Shown here: positions 43,729 through 51,781 of the stretch, in pieces | Numbering within the stretch: position 1 is the stretch's first letter | Layout of the letters: each line of letters begins with the position of its first letter | NCBI GenBank assembly: GCA_017475035.1 | Contig: JAFVGK010000117.1 | Location: 85,229 to 149,228 of the forward strand | Direction: 5' to 3' | DNA from: Blautia sp. | GTDB lineage: Bacteria > Bacillota > Clostridia > Lachnospirales > Lachnospiraceae | Length of the DNA stretch: 64,000 nucleotides | The notes under the pieces: generated by a model | What the model saw: only the letters and a program-made list of their open reading frames with translations | What the model was told of the DNA's origin: nothing | Databases searched by the model: none | Position numbers and translations under genes: made by a program

Positions 43729-43964
43729 GCTCGGCTCACTACTTTGAAACAGGCGCACGGATCGATGTCACAATGAGCGACGCATTCGGAAAATAATTGA
43801 CGAGACTGAAACCGATGGGAGACTTAAGGTCTGAGGTGGCTCCGGTGCCTTTTCCGGAGACATTTCAGACCTTTAGTCTCCCACGGGAGATGGCTCGGCT
43901 GTTATTTTTCGGCTGAGCTAATGTGACATCGATCCGGGAGCCTGCGCAAGCCTTCAAGCCGAGC
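43729..43964 (+). ncRNA. Candidate structured RNA/element, tandem copy 2 (236 bp)
   Basis: It has exactly the length of copy 1 and starts 284 bases later. By eye it differs at nine positions. Two lie inside the long inner helix and switch G-T pairs of copy 1 to G-C (43823) and A-T (43869), so pairing is preserved. A third (43945) does the same in the GCGCA/TGCGC pair. It ends 32 bases before the SPFH promoter. Confidence 0.55.
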
Positions 43965-43996
43965 GTCAAATATCTAACACAAAAGCAGAAAAAGCC

Positions 43997-44025
43997 TTGA
44001 CAAAATAATATCATTATGATATCAT
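43997..44025 (+). promoter_or_regulatory. Promoter with palindromic operator for SPFH-RHH operon
   Basis: TTGACA (43997-44002) and TATCAT (44020-44025) are 17 bases apart. The spacer contains a perfect inverted repeat, ATATCAT-T-ATGATAT (44008-44022), running into the -10 box. The small RHH protein of this operon is a natural candidate binder. Confidence 0.65.
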
Positions 44026-44087
44026 TCAGATACTCAAATAAATCTTTTTCTTTTCTGACATCCCAGATAGAAACGGAGGAAAACCCA

Positions 44088-45092
44088 ATGAAAGACGGCA
44101 TTATCGTAAATGAAAAGATTCTAAGCAACAAGAAAAACGGCATGCCCATGCTGCTGCTGTTTATCGGCCTCTACCTAGCAGCCACTGCCCTGTGCGTATT
44201 ATCCTCAATTTTCCTGATCATACCGATCATGGTAATATCAATCATTTACCTTTCCCTCGGCTGGATCCCCTTACTCGGCCTGAAGGTCTTAGGTCCGCAG
44301 GAAGCCCTCGTCCTGACCCTGTTCGGCGATTACATCGGCACCTTAAAAGAAGCAGGCTTCTATTATGTCCATCCCTTCTGCGTCAGTGTAAATCCCGCAG
44401 CCAAAACCTACCTTAATCAAAGCGGTGATGTGGATGCCAGCCGCAAAGAGCGGGCAGACAGCTCCACCCAGACCTACGGCAAAAAGATTTCCCTCAAGGT
44501 CATGACCCTCAACAATAACCGCCAGAAGATCAATGACTGTCTGGGAAATCCTGTCGAGATCGGCATTGCGGTCATGTGGCGTGTTACTGACACGGCAAAA
44601 GCCGTATTCCATGTAGATAATTATAAAGAATACTTATCCCTGCAGTGTGACAGTGCATTGCGCAACATTGTCAGGATTTATCCCTATGATATTGCACCGA
44701 ATGTCGACACCACCGGCGACGGCATTGCGGACGAGGGAAGCCTGAGAGGATCCAGCGATGTCGTCGCGGAGCGGATTCGCAACGAGATCCAAAGCAAAGT
44801 CGCCGAAGCCGGCCTGGAGATTCTCGAAGCCAGGATCACCTATCTTGCCTACGCTCCGGAGATCGCCGCAGTGATGCTGCAGCGCCAGCAGGCTTCCGCG
44901 ATTATCGATGCAAGAAAGATGATCGTAGACGGCGCAGTCGGCATGGTAGAGATGGCACTGGACCGGTTAAATCAAAACCACGTGGTAGAATTGGATGACG
45001 AGCGGAAAGCTGCCATGGTTTCGAACCTCCTCGTCGTGCTCTGCGGCAACCGTGACGCTCAGCCCATCGTGAATTCAGGAAGTATCTACTGA
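44088..45092 (+). CDS. SPFH (band 7) domain membrane protein
   Basis: The 334-residue protein has two closely spaced N-terminal membrane segments (about residues 20-62), followed by an SPFH/prohibitin domain: [28 protein letters not shown], a [22 protein letters not shown]-like strand region, and the long helix [27 protein letters not shown]. It should form oligomers at the membrane. The ATG at 44088 follows GGAGGAAAACCC; an upstream frame from 44016 covers the promoter and is rejected. The RHH gene overlaps its stop codon, and both are driven by a palindrome-containing promoter. Confidence 0.9.
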   Translation: MKDGIIVNEKILSNKKNGMPMLLLFIGLYLAATALCVLSSIFLIIPIMVISIIYLSLGWIPLLGLKVLGPQEALVLTLFGDYIGTLKEAGFYYVHPFCVSVNPAAKTYLNQSGDVDASRKERADSSTQTYGKKISLKVMTLNNNRQKINDCLGNPVEIGIAVMWRVTDTAKAVFHVDNYKEYLSLQCDSALRNIVRIYPYDIAPNVDTTGDGIADEGSLRGSSDVVAERIRNEIQSKVAEAGLEILEARITYLAYAPEIAAVMLQRQQASAIIDARKMIVDGAVGMVEMALDRLNQNHVVELDDERKAAMVSNLLVVLCGNRDAQPIVNSGSIY

Positions 45093-45292
45093 TGGCCGAA
45101 CCAAAGAAAAAACAGGTTCCGCTCCGCTTATCAGAAACCTTGTATAACCAGATCGCTGCCTGGGCAGAGGATGATTTCCGCTCCGTCAACGGACAGATTG
45201 AATATTTATTGACAGAATGTGTCCGCCAGAGAAAGAAAAACGGTTCTCCCCGCCCGGAGCAGCTCGATATCCCGCCCTCACTGGATGTTTAA
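45092..45292 (+). CDS. Arc-type ribbon-helix-helix protein
   Basis: This 66-residue protein starts [20 protein letters not shown], where VPLRLSE is the DNA-reading strand of Arc/CopG proteins, followed by two helices (LYNQIAAWAEDDF and SVNGQIEYLLTECVRQRKK). The tail is basic then proline-rich. Its ATG overlaps the SPFH stop as TGATG, so both are co-translated. It probably binds as a dimer of dimers to the palindrome in the operon promoter and represses it; that is inference. Pairs of SPFH and RHH genes recur in clostridia. Confidence 0.85.
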   Translation: MAEPKKKQVPLRLSETLYNQIAAWAEDDFRSVNGQIEYLLTECVRQRKKNGSPRPEQLDIPPSLDV

Positions 45293-45341
45293 ACATTTCT
45301 TCAGCCTGCCGGCTGGACGAACCGCCGCTTTTATGTTATAG

Positions 45342-45435
45342 TATGCGCACGGATTTACTGCGGAATCATGCCGCTTGCAGCGGCGTAAATTCGGCGCAGT
45401 AAACGAATCAAAACGCAGGCATTTTATTCGTTTAC
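45342..45435. repeat. R1 two-hairpin repeat, copy 3
   Basis: It matches copy 1 almost base for base, with both hairpins intact (GTAAACGAAT and ATTCGTTTAC). It begins TATGCGCACGGATTT. Confidence 0.85.
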
Positions 45436-45502
45436 ATATCATAAAAGAAAGAGTGAAAGACATTCAGAGCTTGCCGGGCAAAAATCACTGATTTATTAAG
45501 AA

Positions 45503-45555
45503 GGGCTGTGAAAAAAGAGATTGCGAAATCCCATTCTTTCACAGCCCTCTTTTTC
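45503..45555 (+). terminator. Terminator-like hairpin before the GNAT-phosphatase gene
   Basis: AGGGCTGTGAAA (45503-45514) pairs with TTTCACAGCCCT (45538-45549), followed by CTTTTT. It probably ends the SPFH-RHH transcript. The rest of the gap (45556-45626) holds only a short R2-like stretch and a binding site. Confidence 0.75.
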
Positions 45556-45626
45556 TGTGTGCGCACGAATTCAGGATCTGTGCAGAATAAAGAAGAATAA
45601 CCGGAAACAAACAGGGGGATGACAAA

Positions 45627-47216
45627 ATGAGGATCAGGCACGCCGTTGAAGCAGATTTACCGAGACTGATGGAGATTTACGCCTATGCCAGGGATTTTAT
45701 GGCTGCGCACGGGAACCCGGCCCAGTGGGGACCAACGCATTGGCCTCCGCAGGAGCTGATCCGACAGGATATTGAATGCGGAAAGAGCTATGTATGCGAA
45801 GAGAACGGCAGGATCGCCGGAGTATTCTACTATGATTTCGGAAAGGATATCGAGCCTGCATATAACGTCATAGAAGATGGTTCCTGGAAGGACGACTCCC
45901 CCTACGGCGTGATTCACCGGATTGCCGGAGACGGTTCCGTCAAAGGCGTCGGCGCCTTCTGCATAAATTGGGCGCTCACCCGGTGCGGTCATCTGCGGAT
46001 TGATACCCATCCCGACAACAAGGTCATGCAAAGCCTGCTCGCAAAGCTGGGCTTTGAGCGAAGGGGCATTATTCATGTTCCCGAGGACGAATACCCGCGG
46101 TTTGCCTATGAGAAATCCGTGATCCGGTACCCGGACTATGACCGCTGTCTGGTAAATCTTGCCTGTTCCGTTGCAAAGGAGTTTCATGTCACTCCTCCAA
46201 ATGCATCCCTTCCGGAATGTGACAGACTGTTTCACGGTCAGAAAAATGTAGTCCTTTTGGTTCTGGATGGAATGGGAACCGCTGTCATGGAAGGAAACCT
46301 TGACAAAGACGGTTTTCTGCGGTCACATCAGATTTCCTCCATCAGCTCGGTTTTTCCTTCTACGACGGTGGCAGCCACGACATCCCTCAGAAGCGGTCTG
46401 TATCCGATCCAGCACAGTTGGCTGGGCTGGGACTGCTATTTTCATCAGCTGGACAGAAATGTGAGCGTTTTCCCAAATACATTCAGTGAAACGGACATAC
46501 CTGCCGCCCCATTTTCCATAGCGGAATCCTATATCCCGTATCAGTCCGTCGTCCAGGCCATCCGGCTGGCCGGAGGGGACGCCAGGGAGCTGGCGGATTA
46601 TAAAATGCCGAACCCCAAAGATTTTGACGCCTTTTTTGATACTCTGTCCCAATGGTGCGGGGAACCAGGCCGGAAATATATCTACGCCTATCTCGAGGAA
46701 CCCGATCATACGATGCATGCGCATGGCTGCTATGGCCATACCGCAAGGCGCACTCTGCGCATGCTTGAGAGAAAGATCCGTACGCTCTCTGAAACCCTGA
46801 CCGATACGCTGTTGCTGATCACGGCAGACCATGGCCATATTGACCTGACGGAAAAAACCGCCATACAGGAAGACCCGGTCATGTCAGTTTGTCTTCTGCG
46901 CGCCCCCTCCCTGGAGCCCAGAGCCATAAACTTCTTCATTAAAAAAGGAAGAGAGCAGGAATTTGAACAGCATTTTCGCAGTACCTGCAAAGAAGCGTTC
47001 CGGCTTTTTTCCAGAGAAGAATTCCTCTCCCGGGAGCTGTTCGGCAAAGGCACGCCTCATCCGCAGGCGCTTACCATGCTGGGAGACTATATCGCAGCGG
47101 GAACGGGTCGAAGCGCGATCTTTAATACGCCGGAAGAGAAGAAACGATTTACCGGACATCACACCGGCCTTACACAGGAGGAAATGACAGTCCCGCTGAT
47201 CGCGGCGGATTTGTGA
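45627..47216 (+). CDS. Fusion: GNAT acetyltransferase + alkaline-phosphatase-superfamily hydrolase
   Basis: This 529-residue protein joins two enzymes. Residues 1-165 are a GNAT-like domain (MRIRHAVEADLPRLMEIY, and IDTHPDNKVMQSLLAKLGFERRG as the C-terminal motif). From about residue 170 comes an alkaline-phosphatase-superfamily domain: metal aspartate in VLLVLDGMGTAV, nucleophile threonine in SVFPSTTVAATTSL, metal ligands in ITADHGHIDL and the last histidine in FTGHHTGLT. Such hydrolases cleave phosphodiesters, pyrophosphates or phosphonates. The ABC importer just downstream may supply or clear related compounds. The ATG at 45627 follows ACAGGGGGATG. No signal peptide: it acts in the cytosol. 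Confidence 0.85.
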   Translation: MRIRHAVEADLPRLMEIYAYARDFMAAHGNPAQWGPTHWPPQELIRQDIECGKSYVCEENGRIAGVFYYDFGKDIEPAYNVIEDGSWKDDSPYGVIHRIAGDGSVKGVGAFCINWALTRCGHLRIDTHPDNKVMQSLLAKLGFERRGIIHVPEDEYPRFAYEKSVIRYPDYDRCLVNLACSVAKEFHVTPPNASLPECDRLFHGQKNVVLLVLDGMGTAVMEGNLDKDGFLRSHQISSISSVFPSTTVAATTSLRSGLYPIQHSWLGWDCYFHQLDRNVSVFPNTFSETDIPAAPFSIAESYIPYQSVVQAIRLAGGDARELADYKMPNPKDFDAFFDTLSQWCGEPGRKYIYAYLEEPDHTMHAHGCYGHTARRTLRMLERKIRTLSETLTDTLLLITADHGHIDLTEKTAIQEDPVMSVCLLRAPSLEPRAINFFIKKGREQEFEQHFRSTCKEAFRLFSREEFLSRELFGKGTPHPQALTMLGDYIAAGTGRSAIFNTPEEKKRFTGHHTGLTQEEMTVPLIAADL

Positions 47217-47235
47217 CGGCAGCATAAAAAAAATA

Positions 47236-47264
47236 TTGTTGTATTAGTCAAAATGTGGTATAGT
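47236..47264 (+). promoter_or_regulatory. Promoter of the ABC importer operon
   Basis: TTGTTG (47236-47241) and TATAGT (47259-47264) are separated by 17 bases. A 140-base leader follows before the start codon. Confidence 0.55.
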
Positions 47265-47406
47265 AAAAACACCGACAATCACTTGTTATAGGCATTTTTC
47301 CCTATGATGCAGATCACCGTTCTTTTTACCTGCTTCATTTCTCAACAGGCAGATGAAATATTCTGTACGCTATGGACAAGATGCCGCATTTAAAGGAGGT
47401 CATTTT

Positions 47407-48504
47407 ATGAAGAAGAAACTGGCTCTGCTTTTCGCCGGCTTATTAGCCGCCGCAACGATGATGTCCGCGCTTCCCGTCATGGCAGAGGAAGCCGCCGGTG
47501 ACATGGACGCTCTTATTGCCGCCGCTCAGGAAGAAGGCGCCCTGACCGTCTATGGCTCCTGCGAGGAAGAATATCTCTCCGCTGCCTGCCAGAAGTTTGA
47601 AAAGACCTATGGCATCAAAGTAAGCTATCAGCGTCTGTCCACCTCCGAAGTCTACACCAAGATTTCCGAGGAGTCCGGCAACCCGTCCGGCGACGTCTGG
47701 TTCGGCGGCACCACCGATCCCTATAACGAAGCAACGTCTGACGGCCTGCTTGAGCCTTACGAAGCGATCAACGCCGTAAACCTCATCTCTGATGACTACA
47801 AGGATCCCGATAATAACTGGTACGGCATTTACAAAGGCATCCTTGGCTTTATGGTAAATTCCGAGGAGCTCGACCGTCTCGGCCTCGAAGCGCCCAAGAC
47901 CTGGGATGATCTGACCAAAGAAGAGTATAAAGGGCTGATCATGCTTTCCAACCCGAATACCGCCGGTACAGCCAAGCTCATCATCAATACCATGGTACAG
48001 ATGAAGGGACACGACGGAGCCATGGAGTATTTCAAGGCTCTTGACAAGAACGTCTCCCAGTATACCAAGTCCGGCTCCGGCCCGTCCAAGATGGTCGGCC
48101 CCGGCGAGTGCGTGATCGGTGTCGGTTTCCTGCATGACGGCATCTATCAGATTCTTCAGGGCTATGACAATATCCAGCTGGTTCTTCCGGAAGACGGCAC
48201 CTCCTTCGAGGTTGGCGCTACCGCGATCTTCAAAGGCTGCGCTCATCCGAATGCTGCCAAACTCTGGATCGAATATGCCCTGTCTCCGGACTGCGTAGAC
48301 ATTGCCAAGGACAATGGCTCTTATCAGTTCCTGGTACTGTCCAACGCCACCCAGCCGCAGGAGGCTACGGACTTCGGCCTTGACATGAACAATACCATCG
48401 ACTATGACTTCGAAGACGCAAAGGCTAATACTTCTCAGTATATCGAAGACTTCTTCGCGGCAGTCGGCGGTGAAGATGATGCAAGCCGTTTCATGACGGA
48501 ATAA
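47407..48504 (+). CDS. ABC transporter periplasmic-type binding protein (iron/phosphonate class)
   Basis: The 365-residue protein has a signal peptide (about residues 1-26, ending PVMAEE) and a family 1/6 extracellular binding fold: GALTVYGSCEEEYLSAACQKFEKTYGI at the start and SGDVWFGGTTDPYNEATSDGLLEPYE next. It resembles Fe(III)/2-aminoethylphosphonate-type binding proteins. The tyrosine pair that marks ferric binding proteins is not evident, so the ligand is open. No lipobox cysteine is seen, which is unusual for a Gram-positive binding protein. The ATG at 47407 follows AAAGGAGG. A terminator separates it from the permease, typical of high expression of the first gene. Confidence 0.85.
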   Translation: MKKKLALLFAGLLAAATMMSALPVMAEEAAGDMDALIAAAQEEGALTVYGSCEEEYLSAACQKFEKTYGIKVSYQRLSTSEVYTKISEESGNPSGDVWFGGTTDPYNEATSDGLLEPYEAINAVNLISDDYKDPDNNWYGIYKGILGFMVNSEELDRLGLEAPKTWDDLTKEEYKGLIMLSNPNTAGTAKLIINTMVQMKGHDGAMEYFKALDKNVSQYTKSGSGPSKMVGPGECVIGVGFLHDGIYQILQGYDNIQLVLPEDGTSFEVGATAIFKGCAHPNAAKLWIEYALSPDCVDIAKDNGSYQFLVLSNATQPQEATDFGLDMNNTIDYDFEDAKANTSQYIEDFFAAVGGEDDASRFMTE

Positions 48505-48541
48505 TTGCACCGGAAGGGTGCCGTTTCGGCACCTGAGTGCT

Positions 48542-48577
48542 GACAAAAGGGGAGATGAAATCATCTCCCCTTTTGTC
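48542..48577 (+). terminator. Intra-operon terminator between binding protein and permease
   Basis: A perfect 17-base stem (48542-48558 against 48561-48577) has a 2-base loop and TTTTGTC on its descending arm. Partial read-through would give more binding protein than permease. A second AT-rich hairpin lies near 48613-48645. Confidence 0.8.
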
Positions 48578-48754
48578 TTCATTTCGAGAAGATGATGATT
48601 CCGGCGACAGTAGGTCATGAAAAAATGAGCCTGCTTATTTTTTCATGAAGCAGCTCCTCTGAGAAATGATCCGCAGAATCAGGCTTTTTCGATGCAATCA
48701 AATGATTCAGGCAACAAAAGGATTTCATTTAATCACTGAATATGGAGGAACATC

Positions 48755-50464
48755 ATGGCTAAAGGTCAAAATGCCCGTCTGGAGAGACGGAAGTTTTTTT
48801 CCGATCCGATCTTGGTCACCATGATCATTGTTCTGATCGTTTTTCTGGCTCTGTTTATCCTGTATCCTCTGCTGATGCTTCTGATTGACAGCATCTATAC
48901 CGAGGGAAAAGTTACATTAGACGTTTTTCGCCGCGTATTAAGCCTGGAGCGTTTTCGGAAAGCTTTTTCCAATACGCTTGTCCTCGGTTTTATTGTCGGC
49001 ATCGCCTCTACGGTGATCGGTCTTCTTTTTGCCTATGTCGAGGTCTATGTCAAGGTACGCACCAAAGTACTGGAAAAGCTTTTTGCGGTGGTTTCCATGC
49101 TGCCGGTTGTCTCCCCGCCTTTCGTGCTGTCCTTGTCCATGATCATGCTTTTTGGCCGAAGCGGCCTGATCACAAGGACCTTGCTGCATATCTATGATTC
49201 CAATGTATACGGACTGAAGGGCATTTCCATCGTACAGACACTGACCTTCTTCCCTGTCTGCTACCTCATGCTCAAGGGTCTTCTGAAAAATATCGATCCG
49301 TCCCTGGAGGAAGCGACCCGTGACATGGGTGCTTCCCGCTGGAAGGTTTTCACCAGCGTCACTCTTCCTTTGCTTCTTCCCGGTCTTGGAAACGCCTTCC
49401 TTGTCACCTTTATCGAGTCGGTGGCGGACTTCGCCAACCCCATGATGATCGGTGGTTCCTATGATACATTGGCTACCACCATCTACCTGCAGGTGACAGG
49501 AGCCTTTGACTCCACCGGCGCTGCCGCGATGAGCGTGGTCTTGCTTTCCCTGACCGTCGTCCTCTTCCTGATCCAGAAATACTATCTGGAACGTAAAACC
49601 GCAGCCACGCTTACGGGAAAAGCCTCCCGTGCCAGGATGCTGATCGAGGACAAGAGCGTAACCGTGCCCCTTACCATCTTCTGCGGCATCGTCGCAGCCT
49701 TTGTCATCCTGATGTACATCATGGTTCCCTTTGGAGCTCTCTTCACCCTCTGGGGCAGAAACTACGCCCTCAGTCTCAAGTGGTTCCAGTACATGTTCAA
49801 GACCAGCGGTCTGAAGGCATTCAAGGATTCCATTGTCCTTTCACTGATTGCCGCTCCGCTGACGGCTCTTTTGTCCATGATCATTGCGTACCTTGTCGTT
49901 AAAAGAAAATTTAAGGCAAAAGGCTTTATCGAATTCGTTTCCATGCTTGCCATGGCCGTACCTGGTACCGTCTTAGGTATCGGATATATCCGCGGCTATG
50001 CCAACGGTCTCTTCCGCAGCGGCGCGATGCAGGGATTGTACGGCACGGGACTGATCCTGATCATCGTGTTTATTGTCCGAAGCCTGCCTACCGGTACCCG
50101 CAGCGGTATCTCCGCATTGCGGCAGATCGACAAGTCGATCGAGGAATCCGCTTACGACATGGGGGCAAATTCCGCCAAGGTCTTTACCAGCGTAACGCTG
50201 CCCCTGATCAAGGATTCCTTCTTCAGCGGCCTGGTCACCTCCTTTGTCCGAAGCATCACGGCAATCTCCGCCGTCATCCTTCTGGTCACGCCGCAGTATC
50301 TGCTGATCACCACACAGATCAACGAGCAGGCTGAGAAGGGTAACTATGGCGTCGCCTGTGCCTACGCCACGGTCCTGATTGTGATTACCTATGGCATGGT
50401 TCTGATTATGAACGGATTAATCCGCATCTTTGGCACAAGCAGAAAAATCAAAGATGATGACTGA
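48755..50464 (+). CDS. ABC transporter permease with two fused transmembrane domains
   Basis: The 569-residue membrane protein is a duplication of the binding-protein-dependent permease domain, as in AfuB/FbpB and phosphonate systems. There are about 12 membrane segments. Each half has an EAA loop for ATPase contact: LEEATRDMGASRWKVFTSVTLP and IEESAYDMGANSAKVFTSVTLP. It forms the translocation channel of the importer. The ATG at 48755 follows TATGGAGGAACATC. It is 250 bases after the binding-protein gene and 62 before the ATPase gene. Confidence 0.92.
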   Translation: MAKGQNARLERRKFFSDPILVTMIIVLIVFLALFILYPLLMLLIDSIYTEGKVTLDVFRRVLSLERFRKAFSNTLVLGFIVGIASTVIGLLFAYVEVYVKVRTKVLEKLFAVVSMLPVVSPPFVLSLSMIMLFGRSGLITRTLLHIYDSNVYGLKGISIVQTLTFFPVCYLMLKGLLKNIDPSLEEATRDMGASRWKVFTSVTLPLLLPGLGNAFLVTFIESVADFANPMMIGGSYDTLATTIYLQVTGAFDSTGAAAMSVVLLSLTVVLFLIQKYYLERKTAATLTGKASRARMLIEDKSVTVPLTIFCGIVAAFVILMYIMVPFGALFTLWGRNYALSLKWFQYMFKTSGLKAFKDSIVLSLIAAPLTALLSMIIAYLVVKRKFKAKGFIEFVSMLAMAVPGTVLGIGYIRGYANGLFRSGAMQGLYGTGLILIIVFIVRSLPTGTRSGISALRQIDKSIEESAYDMGANSAKVFTSVTLPLIKDSFFSGLVTSFVRSITAISAVILLVTPQYLLITTQINEQAEKGNYGVACAYATVLIVITYGMVLIMNGLIRIFGTSRKIKDDD

Positions 50465-50526
50465 TGACAATTATCATCCGAGGACATTGAGTTGACGTAC
50501 GAAACTGCGTTATGGAGGAGAAGATC

Positions 50527-51609
50527 ATGGCAAAAGAAAAAAAAGGTGTTCGTCTGGAGCACATTTCCAAAATATACCAGGACCCCAAGACCAAAAAAGA
50601 GTTTTACGCCGTAAAGGATACTTCACTTGATATTGAACCCGGTACCTTCGTGACCCTCTTAGGGCCTTCCGGCTGCGGCAAGACAACGACGCTCCGCATG
50701 ATCGCCGGCTTTGAAAGTCCGGATGAGGGTGAGATCTATCTGGGAGGACAGCCAATCAATGCTCTCACGCCAAATAAGCGTGATACGGCAATGGTTTTCC
50801 AGAGTTACGCCCTGCTGCCGCACTACAACGTTTTTGACAATGTAGCCTACGGGCTGAAAATCCGCAAGCTTCCAAAGAAAGAAATCAAAGAAAAGGTCAC
50901 AAACATTCTTCGTCTGGTGGAACTGGAGGGAATGGAATCCCGCATGACGAACCAGCTCTCCGGCGGACAGCAGCAAAGAGTAGCCCTTGCCAGAGCGCTG
51001 GTGCTCGAGCCCGGCGTCCTGCTTTTCGATGAGCCGCTCTCTAACCTGGATGCAAAACTCCGTGTCACCATGCGTACCGAGATCCGCAAGATTCAGCAGA
51101 AGGTCGGCATTACCGCCATCTATGTCACCCACGACCAGTCTGAGGCCATGAGCATCTCGGATAAAATCATCATCATGAGCAAAGGCAAGGTGGAACAGAT
51201 CGGAACGCCCCAGGATGTGTATTACCGTCCGAAGTCCCGTTTTGTCGCGGATTTCATCGGAGAAGCAAATTTCCTGGATACGAAGGTTGATGAAGCCGGT
51301 GAAGGCAAAGCCGTCATCACGGTCAGCGGGCAGACCATGGAAGTGAATAATTACGTAGACGCAAAGAAGGGAGACGAAGTCTGCCTCGTGCTCCGTCCGG
51401 AAGCAATCACCCTCTCCGATGAAGGCCAGCTGCCCTGCGAAGTCATTCTGTCCACATTTATGGGTTCCTACCAGTACTATCATGTCAAGGTCGGGGATGT
51501 TACCGTACAGATCACGGATTACAATCCGGTAAACAAAAAAATCTACCAGGTAGGATCCCAGGCAAGCCTTGCCTTTGATCCCAACGGGGTATATATTCTT
51601 CCCAGATGA
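50527..51609 (+). CDS. ABC transporter ATP-binding protein
   Basis: The 360-residue ATPase has Walker A GPSGCGKTT, Q-loop VFQSYALLPH, signature LSGGQQQR, Walker B LLFDEPLSNLD and the H-loop VTHDQSEA. Residues about 270-355 form a TOBE/OB regulatory domain (LVLRPEAITL, DYNPVNKKIYQVG) as in MalK/FbpC-type importers. It powers the binding protein and permease just upstream. The ATG at 50527 follows GGAGGAGAAGATC; an upstream ATG at 50512 has no binding site. Confidence 0.93.
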   Translation: MAKEKKGVRLEHISKIYQDPKTKKEFYAVKDTSLDIEPGTFVTLLGPSGCGKTTTLRMIAGFESPDEGEIYLGGQPINALTPNKRDTAMVFQSYALLPHYNVFDNVAYGLKIRKLPKKEIKEKVTNILRLVELEGMESRMTNQLSGGQQQRVALARALVLEPGVLLFDEPLSNLDAKLRVTMRTEIRKIQQKVGITAIYVTHDQSEAMSISDKIIIMSKGKVEQIGTPQDVYYRPKSRFVADFIGEANFLDTKVDEAGEGKAVITVSGQTMEVNNYVDAKKGDEVCLVLRPEAITLSDEGQLPCEVILSTFMGSYQYYHVKVGDVTVQITDYNPVNKKIYQVGSQASLAFDPNGVYILPR

Positions 51610-51709
51610 GGGAGCAGACTTTTTTGTTCCGTCATGCCGGGCTGAAAGAGCCAGGCAAATCTGTCTGAGACAACAGGGCAGAGGGAGGCGAAGCCTCTGC
51701 TCTGCCCTC

Positions 51710-51760
51710 CCCCGAGCCGCCCCTCACCGACAGGTGACATCTTCCTTTGGATGGCTCGGG
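51710..51760. repeat. R4 small hairpin repeat, copy 3
   Basis: CCCGAGCC (51710-51717) pairs with GGCTCGGG (51753-51760) around the shared core CTCACCGACAGGTGACAT and TTCCTTT. The outer stem is different from copies 1 and 2 but still fully paired. Confidence 0.6.
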
Positions 51761-51781
51761 GATATGAGAGAGGAGCGGTCT

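Noticed and set aside
43865-44149. 94-codon minus-strand frame
   Set aside because: It runs through the structured tandem repeat and the SPFH promoter; no support as a gene.
47443-48618. 391-codon minus-strand frame
   Set aside because: Antisense to the well-supported ABC binding-protein gene and spans its terminator.
50659-51483. 274-codon minus-strand frame
   Set aside because: Antisense to the ABC ATPase gene with all its motifs; composition is that of a shadow.
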